A stretch of DNA of 64,000 nucleotides from Macrostomum hystrix (lineage: Eukaryota > Platyhelminthes > Macrostomidae): NCBI GenBank assembly GCA_950097015.1, contig CATNEN010000001.1, positions 3,248,001 through 3,312,000 of the forward strand, read 5' to 3'. A program made the position numbers and the translations under genes. The notes beneath the pieces were generated by a model. It did not search any database and had not been told where the DNA came from. It saw only the letters and a program-made list of their open reading frames with translations. Positions within the stretch are counted from its first letter, which is position 1. Every line of letters starts with the position of its first letter. Shown piece by piece: positions 24,619 through 36,499 of this stretch.

Positions 24619-27595
24619 ATGAGCAACCAACCTGAGAACAGTAATCAACAGCAGCTGGGTGAGAATGAGAATAATCAGCAGAGTCAAGAGGATGGCGCCG
24701 ATCATCAGGTTTCGGCCCCGGAGGTCCCTTCTAAGTCGTCAGAGATCAACACTGATGCGGTTGTTGTAAAGCAAGTGTTTTTCGTTATGCCCTGAACTTT
24801 TTCTTTACCACTAACAACAAAACAGCATGGCCAGAGAGACATTACCAGTGCTGAAAACTCATGTATCATATTTATTTTTTTAACAACGCAAACTACATAA
24901 GTAAGATGTCCTTAGCAACGCTTCTTCTTCAAAATTGTTTGTCTTAGCAACGCTAACTCCATCAAAATATTCGCCTTAGCAACGCTAACCACATCAAAAT
25001 ATTCGCCTTAGTAACGCTAAACATATCAAAACATTGTCTTTGCAACTTCGACTCCAAAATATTTATCTTAGCAACGCTAACTACATCAAAATATTCGCCT
25101 TAGCAACGCTAACCACATCAAAATATTCGCCTTAGCAACGCTAACTACATTACTAATATATCTTTATAATGTTAACAATCGACAGGGATGACAGTAAAAG
25201 TACAGACACCGGTAGCGGTACAACTAGCAGTGCGGACGTCAGCAACACGTCCTCGGACATCTATCACGTGAAGTGGATCAGGCGCGGTGATAGGCAGCAT
25301 CCAGTGGTGACACAGAATGTCAATGGACCCTGTCCTCTATTAGCCATTGCTAATACCCTGCTGCTGCGCGGGACTATTGAGTTGCCATCCGGGTGCGCCT
25401 ATGTCACTTCTCACGATCTGATGCAACGATTAGGCAACGCTTTGATGTCAGCGGTTGCTAGGCAAAACCAACGGCAACAGCTAAATGAGCCATCAAATTC
25501 TTCTTCTTCTGATCCGGTTCAATCCAATTTGGAACAGTTGGTTGGTGATTCGCTGTCACTGTTTCCGAAACTGCAAACTGGATTGGATATCAATGTTCGA
25601 TTCTCCGGGTTAGTGAGGCTTGGCTGCGTTGTTGGGCAACTGTGCCTTGATAGATCCGGTAGATATGAGAGATGGAGAGACTCGAGAATAAAGAGACAGG
25701 TAGATATGGGAGATAAAAATACAGGTAGATTGGGTAAGATAGACAGGTAGACTGGGTAAGATAGACAGGTAGATTGGGTAAGATAGACAGGTAGATTGGG
25801 TAAGATAGACAGGTAGACTGGGTAAGATAGACAGGTAGATTGGGTAAGATAGACGGGTAGATTGGGTAAGATAGACAGGTAGATTGTGTAAGATAGACAG
25901 GTAGATTGGGTAAGATAGACAGTTTGATTTCAAAAAGCCCACTCTAATTGTTTTCAGCTACTCAAAGTTTGAGTACACGCCCGAGCTGGACATATTCGAT
26001 CGATTCGACATCGACTTGGTGCACGGCTGGGTGCTAGATCCGCAACAATCGGATGTGTCGGATTTCATTGGCTCTTTAACCTACAATCAGTTGGTTGAAA
26101 AGATTATAACAGCCAAATCCGACTGCAATCACGATCTGGCTCCGCAGGGTACGGATGGGAGTCTATTGTTTGCCCTATAGAAACGATTAAAAATACTAAG
26201 CCTTAAAATGTAATTTACAGCCATTGCTGCCGAGGAATTCCTAGCCAGCACCTGTAATCAGCTGACTGTCTGCGGACTCATGCAACTGGCCGAGTCCTTG
26301 AATGAGGGCGCACTCTGTGTACTGTTTAGAAATAATCATTTTTCAACGTTAACTAAACAGAAGGTAAGTTGGTTGATTGAAGGCGTCCTTTATTTTTAAT
26401 CAACTTTTTCATTGTGACGTAATATGTTTTTTGGTTTTGCGTGACGTCATTTTCTATTTATAGATTGTAAACATAAAACTGAAATGATACCTATTCTAAT
26501 CGCAAGTCGAACTTTTGACCTCCACTTAATAAGTTCAAAATGTAACTTCAGGCTACCATTATAAAATAATCTCGCTTTAACTTGTTATGTTTTGTTTCTA
26601 TCGAATAGTTAATTGATGACATGATGTTTCTATTTATAGAACTATTTCTTCATGACGTCATGTTTCTATTTATAGAAATATTTCTTTGTGACGTCATGTT
26701 TCTATTTATACTTCAGTCTAAAAATCTAATCATGTTTATGACGTCATCTCGCTTCACTAAAATCTCAGCTCATCATGATTATGTATACAAAAATATCTGA
26801 TGCACTCCGCAGGGCAAACTCTATCTCCTAGTAACTGACCAGGGCTTTCTTCACCAACCCGACGTTGTCTGGGAGACCCTAGACAACATCGACAATGACA
26901 GCAGCTTTGTTGGGGCCGATTTTCACCCGTCAGAAATTGAAGCAACCGCTGGCTACCCGGATCAGTCGCCGACTGACGCGGCCGCCGGACAAGTTGAGCG
27001 AGACAGACAACTGGCGATTGCTTTGCAGAACCAGACTTGTGAGTGACATGTTGGTTTACTCATGTTGCTTCTTGTCTTCTCACTTTACCTCTCACTCCCT
27101 CTCACTCTACTTCTCACTCCACATCTCACTCTCCCTCTCCTCTCACTCTTACTCTACATCTCATTCTCACTCTACCTCTGACTCTCACTCTACCTCTCAC
27201 TCTTACTCTACCTCTGACTCTCACTCTACCTCTTACTCTCACTCTACCTCTCACTCTCCTCACTCTACCTCTGACTCTCACTCTACCTCTCAATATCTCA
27301 CTCTACAACTTACTCTCTCTACCTCTCATTCTCCTCACTCTACCTCTCAGTCTGGGTTTAAATCTCTCTCTTACATACCCTGCCACTCTCCTTCTCACCC
27401 CAGTGTTGATCTAATCCCTCCTATCTCATGTCTCATACATTCCCAAGGACTAACTCAGCCTCCTCTTAACTTATTAATTTAGCGGGCGGCGGCGGCGGCG
27501 GCGGAGGCGCTAGCGGCGTTCATCCTTCGACGCAGACAGACGAAGAGCTGGCCCTTCAGCTGCAGCGCGAAGAGGAGCAACTATTTCAACGACAG

Positions 27596-27635
<40 letters not shown>

Positions 27636-27691
27636 GTCAGCAGCAGTACCCGCAACCGTCTGGCCAGCAAAATCAGCGTCAAGAAGTTTCT

Positions 27692-27722
<31 letters not shown>

Positions 27723-27781
27723 CTTTTAGAAATCATTTGCCCCAGAATAATAACCAACGGTCAAACTGTACTTGTCTCTGA
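24619..27781 (+). CDS. MINDY1: MINDY1/2 (FAM63) K48-specific deubiquitinase
   Basis: Exons: 24619-24770, 25186-25608, 25958-26148, 26221-26363, 26813-27038, 27483-27781 (stop TGA). This gives 477 aa (human MINDY1 is 469). The catalytic core is plain: Q94 and C100 in TQNVNGPCPLLAI and H295 in FRNNHFSTLTK are the Gln/Cys/His of this cysteine-protease family. Further matches are FEYTPELDIFDRFDIDL, HGWVLDPQ, YNQLVEKIIT and LYLLVTDQGFL. After a run of eight glycines, TDEELALQLQREEEQ (about 397-411) matches the ubiquitin-binding MIU helix. PolyQ follows, and the chain ends CTCL, a CaaX-like prenylation signal as in human MINDY1 (CILL). The family trims long K48-linked chains. Exon 1 (acidic, Q/N-rich) is the least certain part: it joins in frame only through a GC donor (AAA/GCAAGT). 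Otherwise translation could begin at ATG 25169. Confidence 0.92.
24895..25155. repeat. ~32-bp minisatellite, MINDY intron 1
   Basis: About eight copies of CTTAGCAACGCTAACTACAT plus CAAAATATTCG. Confidence 0.88.
25700..25925. repeat. 22-bp minisatellite, MINDY intron 2
   Basis: About ten copies of AGGTAGATTGGGTAAGATAG. Confidence 0.92.
26442..26746. promoter_or_regulatory. Cluster of four perfect CRE palindromes in MINDY intron 4
   Basis: TGACGTCA occurs at 26442-26449, 26653-26660, 26689-26696 and 26739-26746. A degenerate TGACGTAA lies at about 26415. The sites sit in a loosely repeated context containing GTTTCTATTTATAG. CREB/ATF proteins bind this octamer. Function is inferred, and the cluster may be a by-product of repeat amplification. 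Confidence 0.45.
27065..27420. repeat. CTCACT/CTACCT pyrimidine repeat, MINDY intron 5
   Basis: Irregular units of TCTCACTCTACCT. Long pyrimidine tract on the + strand. Confidence 0.8.
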
Positions 27782-28440
27782 TATGACTCATATTTTGCAT
27801 AACTCCAAAATCGTACCTATTATTCTATGCCTGGCTACTGTTTAAATTTTCGACATTTTCTCGTCTTTTTCTCGCACATCCTACTTGTAAGTAGTGCTGT
27901 TTGAATGCGCTCATTTGTTTTACAAAGACAGGCCTGTTGAATTCTTCACATAGTTTCATATTCTTTAATTCATAGACACAAAAGTTGTTGTTCACACTTG
28001 TTTGTAATGCTTATATTTTTGGTAATTTCTATACAGACGGCTAAAGCAAAAAATTGGCCTAATCTCCTTATCATATTCAGTTTATAAATAGTTTCGTGTG
28101 GATTCAATTATCTGTGCTATAAATTACGCGTGTCAATTTTATTTCTTATAATGATAAATTGTAAAAATGGTGACTATCTTTGAGCTCTATTCAATTAAAA
28201 AAACGGTACAAAATGATCTATTTTAATTTCTGTTAATAGTTACCGAGCCAAACAATCTATCATATTTTGTACATTCTGAAAATTTCATCCTTTTTTAATC
28301 TACCCAATAACTAATCTCTGTTTCACGCTTAAATAATGATTTTCCAGAGAGAAATAAATTGTACACTGGCCCTTATTCCGGTATGTTACAAAAATTACTA
28401 ATGCTTCTAATAAATTCAGCATTGTAAGACATTATCCAGT
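27782..28440. other. MINDY 3' UTR-like unique DNA
   Basis: AT-rich, no open frame. Poly(A) signal at 28353. Confidence 0.6.
28353..28358 (+). terminator. MINDY poly(A) signal
   Basis: AATAAA lies 572 nt after the MINDY stop, at the end of a unique AT-rich 3' UTR-like stretch and about 90 bp before a minisatellite begins. Confidence 0.55.
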
Positions 28441-28449
28441 TTGTTTGAG

Positions 28450-29770
28450 AATGAGAAATGAGAATGAGAAACAGACACACCAGATGAGAAACAGACTGAC
28501 CAGATAAGAAACAGACAGAACCAGATGAGAAACAGACTGACCAGATAAGAAACAGACTGACCAAATGAGAAACAGACAGACCAGATGAGAAACAGACTGA
28601 CCAGATGAGAAACAGACACACCAGATGAGAAACAGACACCAGATGAGAAACAGACTGACCAAATGAGAAACAGACACCAGATGAGAAACAGACTGACCAA
28701 ATGAGAAACAGACACTCCAGATGAGAGACAGACTGACCAGATGAGAAACAGACTGACCAGATGAGAAACAGACTGACCAGATGAGAAACAGACACTCCAG
28801 ATGAGAAACAGACACTCCAGATGAGAAACAGACACACCAGATGAGAAACAGACACTCCAGATGAGAAACAGACTGACCAGATGAGAAACAGACTGACCAG
28901 ATGAGAAACAGACACTCCAGATGAGAAACAGACACTCCAGATGAGAAACAGACTGACCAGATGAGAAACAGACACACCAGATGAGAAACAGACACTCCAG
29001 ATGAGAAACAGACACTCCAGATGAGAAACAGACACTCCAGATGAGAAACAGACACTCCAGATGAGAAACAGACACTCCAGATGAGAAACAGACACTCCAG
29101 ATGAGAAACAGACACTCCAGATGAGAAACAGACACTCCAGATGAGAAACAGACACACCAGATGAGAAACAGACACTCCAGATGAGAAACAGACTGACCAG
29201 ATGAGAAACAGACACTCCAGATGAGAAACAGACTGACCAGATGAGAAACAGACACTCCAGATGAGAAACAGACACTCCAGATGAGAAACAGACACTCCAG
29301 ATGAGAAACAGACACACCAGATGAGAAACAGACACTCCAGATGAGAAACAGACACTCCAGATGAGAAACAGACACACCAGATGAGAAACAGACACTCCAG
29401 ATGAGAAACAGACACACCAGATGAGAAACAGACTGACCAAATGAGAAACAGACACTCCAGATGAGAAACAGACACTCCAGATGAGAAACAGACACTCCAG
29501 ATGAGAAACAGACACTCCAGATGAGAAACAGACACACCAGATGAGAAACAGACTGACCAAATGAGAAACAGACACACCAGATGAGAAACAGACACTCCAG
29601 ATGAGAAACAGACACTCCAGATGAGAAACAGACACTCCAGATGAGAAACAGACACTCCAGATGAGAAACAGACACACCAGATGAGAAACAGACACTCCAG
29701 ATGAGAAACAGACACTCCAGATGAGAAACAGACACTCCAGATGAGAAACAGACACTCCAGATGAGAAACA
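28450..29770. repeat. 20-bp minisatellite
   Basis: About 66 copies of CAGATGAGAAACAGACACTC with CTGACC and CACACC variants. Open in all minus-strand frames only because the unit has no stop. Confidence 0.95.
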
Positions 29771-30190
29771 GACAATTGAATGACGGAGATGTCATTTGAA
29801 AATAGGTAAAATGCCAAAATTCTGTCTCACTAACCTGAGATCTGATAAACGGACGTGTTGAAATTCTAAGGAAAACATTTCTAAGGGGCAACAGACAGCT
29901 TGATCAGTTAAGCGCAAAAAGCATATTCTTTTGGTTGCATTTATTTTCCGAATATGTCTGCTAAAAGTACAAACCGTTGCTTTTTGACTTCTTAAAAAAT
30001 GGCGCAAAGGTAGCTAACACAGCGTGCAACCCGATCCTATCTTGACATAATAACCGAAGGCAGGCACTGCTTTGTATCCAACTGACATCTTGATAAACAA
30101 TGCCAAGTCATTTGGATAGCAGAATTTTCGAATGTACAAAAGTGCAAGAGGAATTGAAACAAACACTGGATATGAAGAAATAAAAGTTGG
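29771..30190. other. Unique spacer
   Basis: No conserved frame or RNA gene recognised. Confidence 0.35.
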
Positions 30191-30825
30191 ATTTGAAAAA
30201 AACTGACATTCGATCTGGATAAACAGGCATTAGATCTGGATAAACAGACATTGGACCTGGATAAACAGACATTAGACCTGGATAAACAGACATAAGACCT
30301 GGATAAACAGACATAAGACCTGGATAAACAGACATTTATCTGGATTAACAGACATTGGATCTGGATAAACAGACATTGGATCTGGATAAACAGGCATTAG
30401 ATCTGGATAAACAGACATTTATCTGAATTAACAGACATTAGATCTGAATAAACAGACATTCATCTGGATAAACTGACATCTATCTGGATAAACTGACATT
30501 GGATATGGCTAAACAGAGATTGGATCTGGATAAACAGACATTTATCTGGATAAACAGGCATTGGATCTGAATAAACAGACATTTATCTGAATAAACTGAC
30601 ATTGGATCTGGATAAACAGACATTTATCTGTACAAACTGACATTTATCTGGATAAACAGTCATTGGATCTGGATAAACTGACATTTATCTGGATAAACAG
30701 ACATTTATCTGGATTAACTGACATTTATCTAGATAAACAGACATTGGATCTGGATAAACTGACATTTATCTAGATAAACAGACATTGGATCTGGATAAAC
30801 AGACATTGGGGTTTGAGAAACAGAC
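30190..30825. repeat. ~21-bp minisatellite
   Basis: About 30 copies of GGATCTGGATAAACAGACAT, with shortened TTTATCTGGATAAAC forms. It shares AAACAGACA with the 28.4-29.8 kb array. Confidence 0.9.
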
Positions 30826-31440
30826 AATTCGTAGAAATTTTCGCTTTGAAATCAAACTATTTGTAACTGCAGTTGGATCTAGTAAGTTACGAGTAGAATA
30901 TTCTCGTTTATTACAGAAGGCACAAAGGTGAAACCACGTGACTGCCAAAGTAGAAACGAAGTCAATTAGGCTTGCCAATAGCTAATTTACGAACCGAAAA
31001 TGCGAAATCGACACGATTCCATACAGTTTGGGAAATAAAGTTTCGACATTTTCAAACTTGCCTCGGGCGCCTGACTGCACTTTTTCTTATTCTATGCGCC
31101 AACGCATAGATTCTGAATATTAAAAAATGTAACAAAATCCACTTACCTTTTGAAGAAGAAACGTGGGAAAGTAGATTGATAGCTGGTAGGTAGAGTCTAG
31201 ACTAATTAGGCGAATTCTTTAACCAAAGGGAATGCGCTTCCCTAAACCTTGTTTAGATAAATAAGCTAAGAATAAGTGGCACTTCCGGTCCACTTTGTAG
31301 AGGTAGCCAACTCTCTCACCTGTGTCCCGGCGAGCTAATGGGGTCTTCACAGAACATTCCTAATTAGGAAATTCTTTTGGCGGATGAAAACACTAATATT
31401 TTCTTTTGTATTCACTGATTGCAGTTTAGCAGTGAATCGG
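30826..31440. other. Unique spacer with minus-strand donor-like sites
   Basis: Strong 5' splice-site matches occur on the minus strand at about 31141-31151 (AAAAG/GTAAGT) and about 31315-31325 (CACAG/GTGAGA). No convincing exon. Confidence 0.3.
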
Positions 31441-31444
31441 ACGA

Positions 31445-32245
31445 AATAGTAGGAACCGTAGCTAGAATCGCAAAAGGAATCGTAGCAAGAATCGTAGCTA
31501 GAATCGTAGCTAGAGCCGATAGCCAGAATCGTAGCTAGAATCGCAGCTGGAACCGTAGCTAGAATCGCAGCAGGAATCGTAGCTAGAATCGCAGCAGGAA
31601 TCGTAGCTAGAATCGCAGATGGAACCGTAGCTAGAATCTCAGCAGATACCGTAGCTAGAATCGCAGCAGGAATCGTAGCTAGAATCGCAGCAGGAATCGT
31701 AGCTAGAATCGCAGCAGGAATCGTAGCTAGAATCGCAGCTGGAACCGTAGCTAGAATCGCAACAGGAATCGTAGCCAGAATCGCAGCTGGAACCGTAGCT
31801 AGAATCGCAGCAGATACCGTAGCTAGAATCGCAGCAGATACCGTAGCTAGAATCGCAGCAGATACCGTAGCTAGAATCGCAGCAGATACCGTAGCTAGAA
31901 TCGCAGCAGATACCGTAGCTAGAATCGCAGCAGATACCGTAGCTAGAATCGCAGCAGATACCGTAGCTAGAATCGCAGCAGATACCGTAGCTAGAATCGC
32001 AGCAGGAATCGTAGCTAGAATCGCAGCAGGAATCGCAGCAGGAATCGTAGCTAGAATCGCAGCAGGAATCGCAGCAGGAATCGCAGCAGGAATCGTAGCT
32101 AGAATCGCAGCAGGAATTGTAGCTAGAATCGCAGCAGGAATCGTAGCTAGAATCGCAGCAGGAATCGTAGCTAGAATCGCAGCAGGAATCGTAGCTAGAA
32201 TCGCAGCTGGAATCGTAGCAAGAATCGCAGCAGGAATCGAGAATC
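31445..32245. repeat. 24-bp minisatellite
   Basis: About 33 copies of GTAGCTAGAATCGCAGCAGG, with GATACC and CTGGAACC variants grouped in blocks. Confidence 0.93.
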
Positions 32246-32249
32246 GAAG

Positions 32250-32960
32250 CTAGAACAGCTGCAATAAATACGGTTGCATTCATGTAAGTATCCGTAGTTT
32301 CAATGAAAAAATTCTCGAAAACATTCCCAATTTTCTTTTTTCCTTTAGTTCGCTCAGAAAACGATACACACCTATATTGAAGTAGGTTTCTCGCAGCGTT
32401 TCTACACCGACTCCCATTTCAAGTATGAAATTCGATTTTAATTTTTATCAGCCTAGTTTTAATTTTTTCGGGAGAAAATACTTCTGTATCCGCAACTCTA
32501 ACTGACGAATTAGCCTTGGGCTGTAAGACCTGTCGGGTTCATTGGATTACAGTGGCTTAAAGACATGAACCTACTTTACTATAGCAATTGTGTAGTCTCG
32601 CTATCAATTTTTTCAATCCAAAATATGATTGACAGCCCTACCTACAGTGCCTATTAACGCGCTGTTACTTAATTGGCTACAAATCTACGAGTACTAAATA
32701 ATCCATTAATTTGTCATCTGCCCATTATCCCTGAGCCCACTCGGTAGAATTGTCAACAGTAATGTGACTAATCTATGGGCTGCCATTGTAGCTAGCTCAA
32801 TAGCAGCTGATGGGACTTATATCCATATTTGTTGGCCTATCCCAGTCAGTCACAAATGAGACAAGATAATCATTAAACCAAAATCCATTACCAGCCAACT
32901 GTTCAACAAAAACTTTATTTACTGTTTTTTTAACTTCATTTTTTAAACCAATAATCACCT
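32250..32960. other. Unique AT-rich spacer
   Basis: No gene, array or RNA recognised. Confidence 0.35.
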
Positions 32961-32969
32961 TACTAGCTA

Positions 32970-33350
32970 CGCCTTTATCCTCTAGACCTCTATCCGTTAT
33001 CCTCTAGACTACTATCCGTTATCCTCTAGACCTCTATCCTCTAGACCTCTATCCTCTAGACCTCTATCCTCTAGACCTCTATCCTCTAGACCTCTATCCT
33101 CTATCCTCTAGACCTCTATCCGTTATCCTCTAGACCTCAATCCTTTATCCTCTAGACCTCTATCCTCTATCCTCTAGACCTCAATCCTTTATCCTCTAGC
33201 CCTCTATCCGTTATCCTCTAGACCTCAATCCTTTATCCTCTAGACCTCTATCCGTTATCCTCCAGACCTCTATCCTTTATCCTCTAGACCTCTATCCGTT
33301 ATCCTCTAGACCTAAATCCTTTATCCTCTATGCCTCTATCATTTATCCTT
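32970..33350. repeat. Irregular CCTCTAGACCTCTAT repeat
   Basis: 15-bp core TCTAGACCTCTATCC with GTTATCC and TTTATCC insertions. Joined directly to the next array. Confidence 0.85.
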
Positions 33351-33354
33351 TATA

Positions 33355-35415
33355 CCACTATACTACTATCAATTATCAGTCAACTCTCTATCCCATTATC
33401 AGTCAAGTCTCTATCCCATTATCAGTCAACTCTCTAACCCATTATCAGTCAAGTCTCTATCCCATTATCAGTCAAGTCTCTATCCCATTATCAGTCAACT
33501 CTCTAACCCATTATCAGTCAAGTCTCTATCCCATTATCAGTCAAGTCTCTATCCCATTATCAGTCAACTCTCTATCCCATTATCAGTCAACTCTCTAACC
33601 CATTATCAGTCAAGTCTCTATCCCATTATCAGTCAAGTCTCTATCCCATTATCAGTCAACTCTCTAACCCATTATCAGTCAACTCTCTAACCCATTATCA
33701 GTCAAGTCTCTATCCCATTATCAGTCAAGTCTCTATCCCATTATCAGTCAACTCTCTAACCCATTATCAGTCAAGTCTCTATCCCATTATCAGTCAAGTC
33801 TCTATCCCATTATCAGTCAACTCTCTATCCCATTATCAGTCAACTCTCTAACCCATTATCAGTCAAGTCTCTATCCCATTATCAGTCAAGTCTCTATCCC
33901 ATTATCAGTCAACTCTCTATCCCATTATCAGTCAACTCTCTAACCCATTATCAGTCAACTCTCTATCCCATTATCAGTCAAGTCTCTATCCCATTATCAG
34001 TCAACTCTCTATCCCATTATCAGTCAAGTCTCTATCCCATTATCAGTCAAGTCTCTATCCCATTATCAGTCAAGTCTCTATCCCATTATCAGTCAAGTCT
34101 CTATCCCATTATCAGTCAACTCTCTATCCCATTATCAGTCAAGTCTCTATCCCATTATCAGTCAACTCTCTATCCCATTATCAGTCAAGTCTCTATCCCA
34201 TTATCAGTCAACTCTCTATCCCATTATCAGTCAAGTCTCTATCCCATTATCAGTCAAGTCTCTATCCCATTATCAGTCAAGTCTCTATCCCATTATCAGT
34301 CAAGTCTCTATCCCATTATCAGTCAAGTCTCTAACCCATTATCAGTCAAGTCTCTATCCCATTATCAGTCAACTCTCTAACCCATTATCAGTCAAGTCTC
34401 TATCCCATTATCAGTCAAGTCTCTATCCCATTATCAGTCAACTCTCTAACCCATTATCAGTCAACTCTCTATCCCATTATCAGTCAAGTCTCTATCCCAT
34501 TATCAGTCAAGTCTCTATCCCATTATCAGTCAAGTCTCTATCCCATTATCAGTCAAGTCTCTATCCCATTATCAGTCAAGTCTCTATCCCATTATCAGTC
34601 AACTCTCTATCCCATTATCAGTCAAGTCTCTATCCCATTATCAGTCAAGTCTCTATCCCGTTATCAGTCAAGTCTCTAACCCATTATCAGTCAAGTCTCT
34701 ATCCCATTATCAGTCAAGTCTCTATCCCATTATCAGTCAAGTCTCTATCCCATTATCAGTCAAGTCTCTAACCCATTATCAGTCAACTCTCTATCCCATT
34801 ATCAGTCAAGTCTCTATCCCATTATCAGTCAAGTCTCTAACCCATTATCAGTCAACTCTCTATCCCATTATCAGTCAACTCTCTATCCCATTATCAGTCA
34901 AGTCTCTATCCCATTATCAGTCAAGTCTCTATCCCATTATCAGTCAACTCTCTATCCCATTATCAGTCAACTCTCTATTTATTATCAGTCAACTCTCTAT
35001 CCCATTATCAGTCAACTCTCTAACCCATTATCAGTCAACTCTCTATTTATTATCAGTCAACTCTCTATTTATTATCAGTCAACTCTCTATTTATTATCAG
35101 TCAACTCTCTATTTATTATCAGTCAACTCTCTATTTATTATCAGTCAACTCTCTATCCCATTATCAGTCAACTCTCTATTTATTATCAGTCAACTCTCTA
35201 TTTATTATCAGTCAACTCTCTATTTATTATCAGTCAACTCTCTATCCCATTATCAGTCAACTCTCTATTTATTATCAGTCAACTCTCTATCCCATTATCA
35301 GTCAACTCTCTATTTATTATCAGTCAACTCTCTATTTATTATCAGTCAACTCTCTATTTATTATCAGTCAACTCTCTATTTATTATCAGTCAACTCTCTA
35401 TTTATTATCAGTCAA
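33355..35415. repeat. 23-bp minisatellite
   Basis: About 89 copies of CCATTATCAGTCAAGTCTCT (AAG/AAC variants). In the 3' fifth, CCCATTATC changes to TTTATTATC, so a newer variant has spread from one end. Confidence 0.95.
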
Positions 35416-36145
35416 AGTTTTTTTTCAGTAACATGATTTTATTATCTAAGACACTTCAAATAGAATTAGCCATTCCGTGTGTTGCAATAATTTGCTAAAA
35501 ACTGCTTCGCTGCCATTGGCTGGAGCAGCAAATCGTGTTTCTCCAGCTATCTTCTGATTGGTTTAGACTGGGCATCAAATTAGAATAGAATTATACCAGA
35601 AATACAAGACAGGCAGCTGAGATTGAAAACTTGAAAAAAAAATTTGAGACGAATTCCATTCTGCAAGCAATCGCCTTGTTTATCGCTTTTTTTCCTAGAA
35701 AATCAAAAGTTACAACAATCTATAACCTGTCAAGGTAGGTCCACACTGTTTGTACTATTCTGCGAAGCAAAAGAAATGGTTGAAAATAATTGTCTTCAGT
35801 GTCTTGATTAATTGAAAGTGACAAGTTGATAATGTGGAAGATAATGGGTTTTTAGAGTGAACTCAGCGCAACATTCGCTACTACAGCCTATTTTAACAAA
35901 AAAAACAACCAATTGGAAAGCTGATTCAATTTTCTGCTTTTCTAGTTATTTTTTTCTCTCGACAAGAAAAGCACTTAAGCATCTAGCGATGTGTGATGTT
36001 ACGAGTATTACTGAAACAATAATAATATATAATTGCTGAGTTGCGTTTGATTGCTTTTGCAACTGCTCAACGCTATTTTTGTCAACGCATTTGGCTCTTT
36101 TGATTCTAATGCATTCGTTCTAATTTGTAATCATGGCTTTAGCTT
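35416..36145. other. Unique spacer with one donor-like site
   Basis: CTGTCAAG/GTAGGT at about 35727-35740 could close a 5' non-coding exon of the downstream GPCR. This is speculative. Confidence 0.25.
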
Positions 36146-36495
36146 TCTATCGCCCTAATCTCACTCTCGCCCTAATCTCACTCTCGCCCTAATCTCACTC
36201 TCGCCCTAATCTCACTCTCGCCCTAATCTCACTCTCGCCCTAATGTCACTATCGCCCTAATCTCACTATCGCCTTATCTCACTCTCGCCCTAAACTCACT
36301 ATCGCCTTATCTCACTCTCGCCCTAATCTCACTATCTCCCTAATCCCACTCTCGCCCTAATCTGACTCTCGCCCTTATCTCACTATCGCCCTAATCTCAC
36401 TCTCGCCCTAATCTCACTATCGCACTAAACTCACTCTCGCCCTAAACTCACTATCGCAATAATCTCACTATCGCCCTGAACTCACTCTCGCCCTC
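36145..36495. repeat. 17-bp minisatellite
   Basis: About 20 copies of CTCGCCCTAATCTCACT. Confidence 0.9.
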
Positions 36496-36499
36496 AATA

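Noticed and set aside
28373..29891. Three long minus-strand frames of hydrophobic repeats (CLFLIWSV type), resembling membrane proteins
   Set aside because: A 20-bp repeat cycles through all three frames and has no stop codon, so openness carries no information.
33355..35415. Possible CRISPR-like array
   Set aside because: Units are contiguous without spacers and lie in a eukaryotic genome. It is a minisatellite.
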